From positions 5,011,785-5,075,784 of the forward strand of contig NZ_KI421511.1 in the NCBI RefSeq assembly GCF_000473265.1: a stretch of 64,000 nt of DNA, written 5' to 3'. Below the pieces are notes generated by a model. The model saw only the letters and a program-made list of their open reading frames with translations. It had not been told where the DNA came from and did no database searches. This stretch comes from Amycolatopsis thermoflava N1165. GTDB lineage: Bacteria; Actinomycetota; Actinomycetes; Mycobacteriales; Pseudonocardiaceae. Made by a program: the position numbers and the translations under genes. Positions 34,085 through 43,142 of this stretch are shown piece after piece (position 1 is the stretch's first letter; every line of letters begins with the position of its first letter).

Positions 34085-35430
34085 CGCGTCCCTCCAGAAT
34101 CGGCCTTCACCGGCATCTCCAGCTGCACTTCGGTCCCATCTCCCGGCGCCGTGCGCAGCCGTACCGTGCCGCCGTTGCGCTCCATCCTCCCCCGGATCGA
34201 GTCGGCGAGGCCATGCCGGTCCTCCGACACGGTCTCCGGGTCGAAACCCTTGCCCCGGTCCCGCACGAACACGGTGACCGCGGTGGGCTCCACCTCGGCG
34301 TAGACGCTCACCTCGTCGACCCCGGCGTGCTTGGCCGCGTTGACCATCGCCTCGCGAGCCGCGAGCACCAGCGCGGTGAGCCGGTCGTCCAGCTGCGCCT
34401 CCCCCACCACGACCTGCGACACCGAGATCGCGAAGGTGTCCTCCACCTCGCCGCAAGCGTTTGCGATCGCCTGGGAGAAGGCCACCGACCGGTCCTCGCC
34501 CTTCTTCTCCGGCGTCCCGTAGCCGGACGGGCCGTAGAGCCAGCCGCGCAGCTCGCGCTCCTGGCTGCGGGCCAGCCGCGCGACCTCCTTCGGCGACTCC
34601 GACTGCTTCTGGATCAGCGCCAGGGTCTGCAGCACCGAGTCGTGCAGGTGCGCGGCGATCTCGGCGCGCTCCTCGGTGCGGATGCGGGCCCGGCGCTCCT
34701 CCCCCAGGTCGCGGCCCATCCGCAGCCAGAACGGCACGGTCAGCACCGCCACCCCGACCAGCGTCGCGAGCACGGCGAGCAGCGCGAACTGCACCTGATC
34801 GAGCGATCCGCTGCGCAGCACGACGACACCGATGCCGGTGATCACCAGCGCGACACCGGCGAGGATCCGGATCGCGGCCGACCACCCGCCGCCGCCGAGC
34901 ACCATGCCCGCGACGCCGGACCGCGCGCCGTCCCGCCAGCGGCGGCGCTGCGACTCGTCGGCCTCCCGCCACACGACCGCGGCGCCGACCAGGGCCAGCG
35001 CCAGTGGCACCGCGACCCACCCGTTGATCGCGCCGGTGATCGCCCCACCCGCGACGAGCAGCCCGACGCCCAGGATGAGCAGACCGATGGCCTGCTGCTT
35101 CTCCCTCGGCGTGGCCGGGGCCTCGGTCTCCTCGCGCCGCCGCTGCGGCACGAACACCCACAACAGCCCGTAGGCCACCATCCCGGCCCCGCCGAACGCG
35201 GCCAGGATCGCGAACGTGGCGCGCACCCACAGCACCTTGATGCCGAGGTGGTCGGCCAGGCCCGAGGCGACACCCGCCACCACGCGGCTCGACCGGCGCC
35301 GGTACATCTTGGGCCGCTCGTCGACCTCCGCCAGCGTGCTCCCGGCAGCAGGCACGACCGCGCCCTCGCCCGGTGGGCGCGGGAGCGGCATGCCGGTCTC
35401 GGTGCGCGGCTTCTCCTGCACGTGATCCAT
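34081..35430 (-). CDS. PspC-domain sensor histidine kinase (LiaS-like)
   Basis: A protein of 449 residues. N-terminal PspC domain (MYRRRSSRVVAGVASGLADH, about 42-95), further membrane helices, then a HisKA_3 dimerisation domain with the phospho-His in IAAHLHDSVLQTLALIQ, and a HATPase with VLAAREAMVNAAKHAG and DRGKGFDPE. The PspC domain fused to a NarL-type kinase suggests sensing of membrane or wall stress. ATG at 35430 begins MDHVQEKP; coupled to the response regulator by a 4-bp overlap. Divergent from a second PspC gene. Confidence 0.92.
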   Translation of the reverse strand: MDHVQEKPRTETGMPLPRPPGEGAVVPAAGSTLAEVDERPKMYRRRSSRVVAGVASGLADHLGIKVLWVRATFAILAAFGGAGMVAYGLLWVFVPQRRREETEAPATPREKQQAIGLLILGVGLLVAGGAITGAINGWVAVPLALALVGAAVVWREADESQRRRWRDGARSGVAGMVLGGGGWSAAIRILAGVALVITGIGVVVLRSGSLDQVQFALLAVLATLVGVAVLTVPFWLRMGRDLGEERRARIRTEERAEIAAHLHDSVLQTLALIQKQSESPKEVARLARSQERELRGWLYGPSGYGTPEKKGEDRSVAFSQAIANACGEVEDTFAISVSQVVVGEAQLDDRLTALVLAAREAMVNAAKHAGVDEVSVYAEVEPTAVTVFVRDRGKGFDPETVSEDRHGLADSIRGRMERNGGTVRLRTAPGDGTEVQLEMPVKADSGGTR

Positions 35431-35555
35431 GGTTCTGCCATGGTCACACGGCCGCAACCACGATTCATCGGGGAAAACCCCGGGGATCGCGGCCGCCGCA
35501 AACTCAGGGTCGTTCCCCGATGTGCGCGCGGGACCGCTGACGCATGCTGGGCACC

Positions 35556-36806
35556 ATGAACGACACGGCAGAGGCTCCGAAACCGCAAGGCCTGGGCGGT
35601 TTCGAGGAGACCGTGAAGGACTTCTGGGCCAGCCGGCCGCGCCGTCCCGCCAGGGGCGGCAAGATCGGCGGCGTCGCGGCGGCCATCGGCAACCGGTACG
35701 GCATCGACCCGGTGATCGTGCGGGTGGCGTTCGTGACGGCGACCGTGTTCGGCGGCGTCGGCGCTTCGCTGTACCTGCTGTGCTGGCTGCTGTTCCCGGC
35801 CGAGGGCGACGAGGTGTCACCCATCGAGTCGCTGTTCGGGCAGGGCCGCAGCTCGATGTCCAAACACATCACGATCGTGCTGGCCATCCTGTTCTTCCCG
35901 CTGTCCAGCTGGGCGTTCGCCGGCGGCTGGTTCGACGGGGGCGGCATCATCGGCGCGGCGATGATGGTCACCGCGCTGTACCTGCTGCACCGCGGCCGCG
36001 GGCACGTCAACCGGCCGGCGCCGGTGACCCGCGTGGCCACCGAGGTCGGCCCCGCCGCGTTCTCGATGAGCGCGCCGGGCACCACGGAGCGGGCCGAGTC
36101 CGGGTGGGATCCGCTGGGCGCGGACCCGATGGCGTGGGACCTGCCGGACCCGGTTCCGCCTCCGGCGCCGGCCCCGCCGCCACCGCCGCGGGCGCCGCGG
36201 CGGACGAGCAAGATCGGTGTCGCGACCTTCGGCATCGCGCTGCTGGTCGCCGGGATCGGCGCGGCGATCGGTTCGTCCGGCGACGCGTGGTTCTCGCCGC
36301 AGCACGTCATCGGGCTGGTGCTCGGGGTGCTGGGCGTCGGGATGGTGGCAGGCGCGTTCGCCGGTGGCGGCCGCAAGCTGGCCATCCTGGCGGTGCCGCT
36401 GTCGATCGCGGGTGTCGCGCTGACCACGGTCCCCGTCGCCGACTACTCCGGCGGGCTGGGCGACCTGCGGGCCACGCCGGTGAGCGCGGCCGAGGTGCTG
36501 CCGAGCTACCAGCGCACGGCCGGGACCGTGGACCTGGACCTGACCAGGCTGCCCGCCGACGTGCCGGTGACGACCGAGGTGCACCTCGGCGCGGGCGACA
36601 CGACGATCCGCGTGCCCGCGACGGCGGACGTCACGTACTCCTGCGAGTCGCAGGCCGGTGACGTGAGCTGCTTCGGCCGCGAAAGCAACGGGGTCGGGAT
36701 CGCCCCGATCACCGGAGTGGACTACGGGATCGACGGTCCGGGCGGGCTGCAGCTGACGCTGAAGGCCGACCAGGGCGTCGGGAGCTTGGAGGTGCGCCGT
36801 GGCTGA
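35556..36806 (+). CDS. PspC-domain membrane protein with LiaF-like C-terminus
   Basis: A protein of 416 residues. PspC domain near residues 25-85 (RGGKIGGVAAAIGNRYGIDP), several more membrane helices around a Pro-rich linker, and a C-terminal extracellular beta-rich part (VDLDLTRLPADVPVTTEVHL to LEVRRG) resembling the cell-wall-active-antibiotic-response domain of LiaF. Divergent from the kinase/regulator pair by 125 bp. Most likely it holds the kinase inactive until envelope stress, as LiaF does; this is by analogy. The ATG at 35556 is preferred over 35544. Confidence 0.82.
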   Translation: MNDTAEAPKPQGLGGFEETVKDFWASRPRRPARGGKIGGVAAAIGNRYGIDPVIVRVAFVTATVFGGVGASLYLLCWLLFPAEGDEVSPIESLFGQGRSSMSKHITIVLAILFFPLSSWAFAGGWFDGGGIIGAAMMVTALYLLHRGRGHVNRPAPVTRVATEVGPAAFSMSAPGTTERAESGWDPLGADPMAWDLPDPVPPPAPAPPPPPRAPRRTSKIGVATFGIALLVAGIGAAIGSSGDAWFSPQHVIGLVLGVLGVGMVAGAFAGGGRKLAILAVPLSIAGVALTTVPVADYSGGLGDLRATPVSAAEVLPSYQRTAGTVDLDLTRLPADVPVTTEVHLGAGDTTIRVPATADVTYSCESQAGDVSCFGRESNGVGIAPITGVDYGIDGPGGLQLTLKADQGVGSLEVRRG

Positions 36807-37038
36807 GAACCCCTACGCCCACGACACGGAGACGCCGGCGCCGCCGGAGCGGCGACGCGGGGTGGACGTCGTCACGCTGATCCTCGGCATCGCGACGCTC
36901 CTGGTGTCGGCCTACGTCCTGTCCGACGGCGCCACGTGGCTGCCCTCCTTCGACCTGAAGTGGGTGCTCGCCGGCGGCGCGGTGCTCGTCGGGGTGCTGA
37001 TGCTGGGCGCGTCGATGCGGGGAGGCCGGCGGGACTGA
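36799..37038 (+). CDS. Small two-helix membrane protein
   Basis: A protein of 79 residues with two hydrophobic helices (VDVVTLILGIATLLVSAYVL and WVLAGGAVLVGVLMLGASM). GTG start at 36799 overlaps the end of the PspC/LiaF-like gene by 8 bp, so it is co-translated with it and belongs to the same envelope-stress operon. Followed by a strong terminator. Function unknown. Confidence 0.78.
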   Translation: MAENPYAHDTETPAPPERRRGVDVVTLILGIATLLVSAYVLSDGATWLPSFDLKWVLAGGAVLVGVLMLGASMRGGRRD

Positions 37039-37061
37039 CGCCGGAGACTGCCAGGCCAGAA

Positions 37062-37095
37062 GGGAGCCGCGGATGTGTCCGCGGCTCCCTTTTTT
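37062..37095 (+). terminator. Strong intrinsic terminator of the PspC operon
   Basis: GGGAGCCGCGGA 37062-37073, loop TGTG, TCCGCGGCTCCC 37078-37089, then six Ts. The last T is the first base of the complementary stop codon of the convergent gene. Confidence 0.97.
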
Positions 37096-37859
37096 CAGGC
37101 CATGATCCAGAATTCGGTCACGATCAGGGCGAGGCCCACCAGGACCAGCGCGCAGGCGGCGGCTCCGAGCAGGCGGTGGCGACGGCCCCGGCCTGCACGC
37201 AGCTCGCCCTCCGGTTTCGCGGCGATGATGAAATCGCTGCCGTCCTCCGGCTTCCCGATGACCAGCGAGCCCGTCACGTCGCGCGCTTCGCCGAGGACGT
37301 AGAGCCAGGTGCCGGGCCGGATGATCCACTCCTCGTAGTGGAAGCCGAGGGTGCCCCGGCCCCGCGGCCACTCGAGACCGAGGAACTCGACCGTCTCGGC
37401 CCGGAAATCGGTCTGGTAGGAATCGACCGGCTTTTCCACGGCTTCCGGCCGGGCGCCGTCCACGACCAGCTCGATCGGGCGGCGCTGCGGATCGACGAGC
37501 ACGAAACTCGGCGGCGCCTGCCCTTCGGCGACCGTGTCCCAGCGCACCCGACGGTGCCCCTTGCGGGTGCGGTAGTACCAGCGCCGCCGGACGCGGTAGC
37601 TGTACCAGACGCACGGGGTCTTGCTGAGCTCCGACGTCAGCAGTCCGCCGGCACCCGGCTGAGCGCCGCCGATCACCTCGGTGATCTTGCGGAAGCCGCC
37701 CTCGGGTCGCGGCCGCGGGACCATCCGCCGCATCTGCTCCAGTTGCGCGACCGTGAGGGTGGGCGTGGCGGTCATGGCCCGGATCTGCGCGCCCGCCTTG
37801 CGCGCGCGGCGGAACAGGAACACCGCCACGACGATCAACGCGATGCCGGCCAGCGACAC
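37095..37859 (-). CDS. GIDE-like domain membrane protein
   Basis: A protein of 254 residues: N-terminal membrane helix (LAGIALIVVAVFLF), a middle domain of about 180 residues including KTPCVWYSYRVRRRWYYR and GTWLYVLGEARDV, and a C-terminal helix (LLGAAACALVLVGLALIVT). This matches the plan of bacterial proteins with the GIDE domain, named after mitochondrial MUL1 E3 ligases but without a RING finger here. Function unknown. GTG at 37859, 23 bp after guaA on the same strand, so probably co-transcribed. Confidence 0.72.
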   Translation of the reverse strand: MSLAGIALIVVAVFLFRRARKAGAQIRAMTATPTLTVAQLEQMRRMVPRPRPEGGFRKITEVIGGAQPGAGGLLTSELSKTPCVWYSYRVRRRWYYRTRKGHRRVRWDTVAEGQAPPSFVLVDPQRRPIELVVDGARPEAVEKPVDSYQTDFRAETVEFLGLEWPRGRGTLGFHYEEWIIRPGTWLYVLGEARDVTGSLVIGKPEDGSDFIIAAKPEGELRAGRGRRHRLLGAAACALVLVGLALIVTEFWIMA

Positions 37860-37882
37860 GCCGCCCCCAGGTCAGTCCCGGA

Positions 37883-39442
<1,560 letters not shown>

Positions 39443-39848
39443 CGGACCTCCATCAGGACGACGTGTGTCTTCCATCGTCCCAGGTGGGCTGGGTCACGTG
39501 CGCCCGGGGACGTGGTAACGACGAAGGCCCCGGACGCGTGGCCCGGGGCCTGTCTGACGTATGGATGGCCGGCACGGCGGTCGCCTCTCGGCGAAAGGTC
39601 CGAACAGGGCTCCGGCTCACACCGGTATTCCCTGACGGCGAAACAGGTGAGGCCCGGGGGACACGGACCGCACCGACCAGCACGTACAACGGGGGCGGTG
39701 CGCCGGGTATTCCGCCCCGGGCACCGGAACCACCTCCAGCGCGCAATCCGGCTCGGGAACCTCCCCGCTGATCACCCGATCGGGGCGATGCTCGCGGCAC
39801 GCGTGGAACGTGAAACGACCTTTCCTCCGGCGCTCTAAGTTGGTCCGC
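39443..39848. other. Divergent region guaA / aldehyde dehydrogenase with GC hairpin
   Basis: 406 bp without a gene. AGGCCCCGG 39525-39533 and CCGGGGCCT 39543-39551 form a hairpin; on the guaA strand it is followed by TTCGTCGTTACC, similar to the tail of other terminators in this window, so it could attenuate guaA. No convincing leader peptide or purine riboswitch was found. The right part presumably holds the aldehyde dehydrogenase promoter. Confidence 0.4.
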
Positions 39849-41294
39849 ATGGACACCATCACGCCGGAACCGCGGCCGGCCTGGATCGCCGGCTGGGCGG
39901 AGCAGGGGACGGCCACCCTGGACGTGCACCACCCCTTCGACGGCAGCGACGTGGCGACCGTCGCCGTGCCGGGGCCGGATCAGGTCGAGCGTGCGGTGGC
40001 CGCCGCGGTCGCCGTCGCGCCGGTGCTTCGCCGGACACCGGCCCACGTCAGGGCCGCCGCGCTGGAACACACCTCGCAACAACTCGCCGCGCGCGCCGAG
40101 GAGCTCGCCGAACTCATCACCGCCGAGAACGGCAAACCCCTGAAGTGGGCGGAAGCCGAGGTGCGCCGCGCGGTGTCGGTCTTCCGCATCGCCGCCGAGG
40201 AGGCCCGCCGCTTCTCCGGCGACCTCCAGCGCCTGGACACCGACGCCGCGGGCGAGAACCGCCTCGCCATGGTCCGCCGCGTGCCCCGCGGCCCCGTCCT
40301 CGGCATCGCGCCGTTCAACTTCCCGCTCAACCTCGTCGCCCACAAGGTCGCTCCCGCGCTGGCCGTCGGCGCGCCGATCATCGTCAAACCCGCCCCGCGC
40401 ACCCCGCTGTCCGCGCTGGTCCTCGGCGAGATCCTGGCCGAGACCGACCTCCCGGAGGGCGCGTTCTCGGTCCTCCCGCTGGGCAACGAGGACACCGCGA
40501 AACTGGTCGCGGACCCGCGACTGCCGGTCGTGTCGTTCACCGGCTCCGGCCCGGTCGGCTGGTCGCTGGCCGACGCCGCCCCGCGCAAGCACGTCGTCCT
40601 GGAACTGGGCGGCAACGCGGCCGCGGTCGTGCTCGGCGACTGGACGGACCTGACCGGCGCCGCGCAGCGCATCGCGACCTTCGGCAACTACCAGGCCGGC
40701 CAGTCGTGCATCGCGGTGCAGCGGGTCATCGTCGAACGCTCGGTGGCCGACGAGTTCATCCCCGCGCTCGCCGAAGCCATCGCCGCGCAGCGGACCGGTG
40801 ACCCGTACGACTCCACGGTGGACGTCGGCCCGGTCGTCGACGAGGCGGCCGCGGAACGGATCGTCGCCTGGGTCGACGAGGCCGTCGCCGCCGGCGCGAA
40901 GCTGCTGGCCGGCGGGTCGCGCCAGGGCGCGACCGTCGAACCCACGCTGCTCACCAGCGTGCCCGCCGAGACGAAGGCGTGGTCCGAGGAGATCTTCGGC
41001 CCGGTCCTCGCCGTGTCCGTGGTCGAGAACGCCGACGAGGCCTTCGCCGCGGTCAACGCCTCCGCCTACGGGTTGCAGGCCGGCGTCTTCACCCGCGACG
41101 TCCGCCTCGCGTTCCGCGCCTCCGCCGAGCTCGAGGTCGGCGGCGTGATCATCGGCGACGTGCCGTCCTACCGCGCGGACCAGATGCCCTACGGCGGTGT
41201 GAAGGGCTCCGGGGTGGGCCGCGAAGGCGTGCTCGCCGCCATGCACGACCTCACCGAGGAGCGGGTCACCGTGTTCGCCGGGATCGACCTGTAG
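39849..41294 (+). CDS. NAD(P)-dependent aldehyde dehydrogenase
   Basis: A protein of 481 residues with the ALDH fold: cofactor loop APFNFPLNLVAHK, FTGSGPVGW, general-base glutamate in LELGGNAAAVVL, and the catalytic Cys in YQAGQSCIAVQRV, plus EEIFGPVLAV. It is closest by eye to succinate-semialdehyde or glyceraldehyde-type dehydrogenases of broad range; the substrate is unknown. ATG at 39849 begins MDTITPE. The 3' end overlaps the convergent GMC oxidoreductase by 29 bp. Confidence 0.9.
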   Translation: MDTITPEPRPAWIAGWAEQGTATLDVHHPFDGSDVATVAVPGPDQVERAVAAAVAVAPVLRRTPAHVRAAALEHTSQQLAARAEELAELITAENGKPLKWAEAEVRRAVSVFRIAAEEARRFSGDLQRLDTDAAGENRLAMVRRVPRGPVLGIAPFNFPLNLVAHKVAPALAVGAPIIVKPAPRTPLSALVLGEILAETDLPEGAFSVLPLGNEDTAKLVADPRLPVVSFTGSGPVGWSLADAAPRKHVVLELGGNAAAVVLGDWTDLTGAAQRIATFGNYQAGQSCIAVQRVIVERSVADEFIPALAEAIAAQRTGDPYDSTVDVGPVVDEAAAERIVAWVDEAVAAGAKLLAGGSRQGATVEPTLLTSVPAETKAWSEEIFGPVLAVSVVENADEAFAAVNASAYGLQAGVFTRDVRLAFRASAELEVGGVIIGDVPSYRADQMPYGGVKGSGVGREGVLAAMHDLTEERVTVFAGIDL

Positions 41295-42999
41295 ACACCA
41301 GCGGCAGTCGGAGGGCGGCCGGCGCGTCGGCCGGGACCGCCGGGTCCTTCGGCGGGACCGGCTTGATCCGCCGGTAGCCCTTCGACTGGTCCGGCCGCTT
41401 GTCGGCCTCGCCCTTGTTGGGCCAGAACGAAAACGCCCGCTCCGCCTGCGCGGTGATGGTCAGCGACGGGTTCACGCCCAGGTTGGCCGTGATCGCGGTG
41501 CCGTCCACGATGGACAGTCCGGGGTAGCCGAACACCCGGTGGTACGGGTCGATCACGCCGTCCTCGGCGCTGGTGCCGATCGGCGCGCCGCCGATGAAGT
41601 GGGCGGTGAGCGGGATGTCGAACACCTCGCCCCACGTGCCGCCCGCGGTGCCGTCGATGTGCTTCGCGGTCAGCTCGTTGGCCTGGTGCCCGGCCGGGAT
41701 GAACGTCGGGTTCGGCTCGCCGTGCCCCTGCTTGGACGTGTACTTGCGCCGCCCGAACAGGCCCCGCTTGGTGTAGGTGGTGATCGAGTTGTCGAGGCTC
41801 TGCATCACCAGCAGGATCACGGTCCGCTCGCTCCACCGGTAGCCGTTGAGCAGCTTCGCGCTCTGCACCGGGTGCTTGACCAGGAACCGCACCGCCTGCA
41901 GCCAGCGTGGCGTCGGCACCGAGCCGTCGGTCGCGATCGTCTGCAGCAGGCTCATCGCGTTGCTGCCCTTGCCGTAGCGCACCGGCTCGATGTGCGTCGA
42001 CTCGTCCGGGTGGAACGACGACGTGATCGCCACGCCGCGGCTGAAGTCGCGCTCCGGGTCCACGGTCGGGCGGCCCGCGCCGATGATGGCTTCGGAATTG
42101 GTGCGGGTCAGCTCGCCCAGGCGCGACGACAGGCGGGGCAGCGTGCCCTGGTCGCGCATCTCGTGCAGCAGCCGCTGCGTGCCCCAGGTGCCCGCGGCGA
42201 GCACGACCTGGCCCGCGGTGAGCGTGGTGCGGAAACGCTTCGACCTGGTGCCGGTCTTGCGGACGTCGACCTCGAACGAGCCGTCCCCGCGCGGGCGGAC
42301 GGCGGTGACCGTGGTGAGCGGGATGACCTGCGCGCCGCCCTGTTCGGCGAGGTAGAGGTAGTTCTTGACCAGCGTGTTCTTCGCGCCGACGCGGCAGCCG
42401 GTCATGCACGAGCCGCACTCGGTGCAGCCCGTCCGCTCCGGCCCGGCCCCGCCGAAGTACGGGTCCGGCACGCGCTCGCCCGGCTTGTCGAAGAACACCC
42501 CGACCGGCGTCGGGTGGTAGCTGTCGGCGACGCCCATGTCGGCGGCGACCTTCTGGATGACCTCGTCCGACGGCGTGACGCTCGGGTTCGTGACCACCCC
42601 GAGCATCCGGCTCGCCTGGTCGTAGTACGGCGCGAGCTCGGACTCCCAGTCGGTGATGTGCGCCCACTGCTTGTCCTGGTAGAACGGCTTGAGCGGCCGG
42701 TACAACGTGTTGGCGTAGACCAGCGACCCGCCGCCGACACCGGCGCCGGCCAGGATCATCACGTCGCGGAGCAGGTGGATCCGCTGGATGCCGAAGCAGC
42801 CGAGCGCGGGCGCCCACAGGTACCGCTTGAGGTCCCAGGACGTCTTGGCGAACTCGTCGTCGGCGAACCGGCGGCCCGCCTCGACGACGGCCACCCGGTA
42901 GCCCTTTTCGGTCAGCCGGAGCGCGGCGACGCTGCCGCCGAACCCCGATCCGACCACGATGACGTCATAGTCAGCCGCATTGCTGTTACGCGTGGTCAC
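41266..42999 (-). CDS. GMC-family oxidoreductase, ChoD-like
   Basis: A flavoprotein of 577 residues: FAD motif VIVVGSGFGGSVAALRL at the N-terminus, GAGVGGGSLVYANTLY, and the C-terminal LSIVDGTAITANLGVNPSLTI. A cysteine cluster CTECGSCMTGC near residue 200 looks ferredoxin-like and is typical of the ChoD subgroup (M. tuberculosis Rv3409c, annotated as cholesterol oxidase but with disputed activity). Probably oxidises a sterol-like or other hydrophobic alcohol. Neighbours guaA and guaB3/guaB2 are the same as in mycobacteria. Confidence 0.88.
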   Translation of the reverse strand: MTTRNSNAADYDVIVVGSGFGGSVAALRLTEKGYRVAVVEAGRRFADDEFAKTSWDLKRYLWAPALGCFGIQRIHLLRDVMILAGAGVGGGSLVYANTLYRPLKPFYQDKQWAHITDWESELAPYYDQASRMLGVVTNPSVTPSDEVIQKVAADMGVADSYHPTPVGVFFDKPGERVPDPYFGGAGPERTGCTECGSCMTGCRVGAKNTLVKNYLYLAEQGGAQVIPLTTVTAVRPRGDGSFEVDVRKTGTRSKRFRTTLTAGQVVLAAGTWGTQRLLHEMRDQGTLPRLSSRLGELTRTNSEAIIGAGRPTVDPERDFSRGVAITSSFHPDESTHIEPVRYGKGSNAMSLLQTIATDGSVPTPRWLQAVRFLVKHPVQSAKLLNGYRWSERTVILLVMQSLDNSITTYTKRGLFGRRKYTSKQGHGEPNPTFIPAGHQANELTAKHIDGTAGGTWGEVFDIPLTAHFIGGAPIGTSAEDGVIDPYHRVFGYPGLSIVDGTAITANLGVNPSLTITAQAERAFSFWPNKGEADKRPDQSKGYRRIKPVPPKDPAVPADAPAALRLPLVSTGRSRRTR

Positions 43000-43142
43000 A
43001 GGTAAAGCGTAACCACCACCACAGGGTTCTGACCAGTAGTAAGTTACCGATCAGTTCGGGCAACCTCTTCGCCGCGCGTAACGTATTTCCCCCATCGGAG
43101 TGATTATCGTTGTAAATCACATCACAAATCTGGGGAGATGCC

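Noticed and set aside
39453-41246. 597-codon leftward frame antisense to the aldehyde dehydrogenase
   Set aside because: Gly/Arg/Asp-rich shadow; the rightward frame has a complete ALDH active site.
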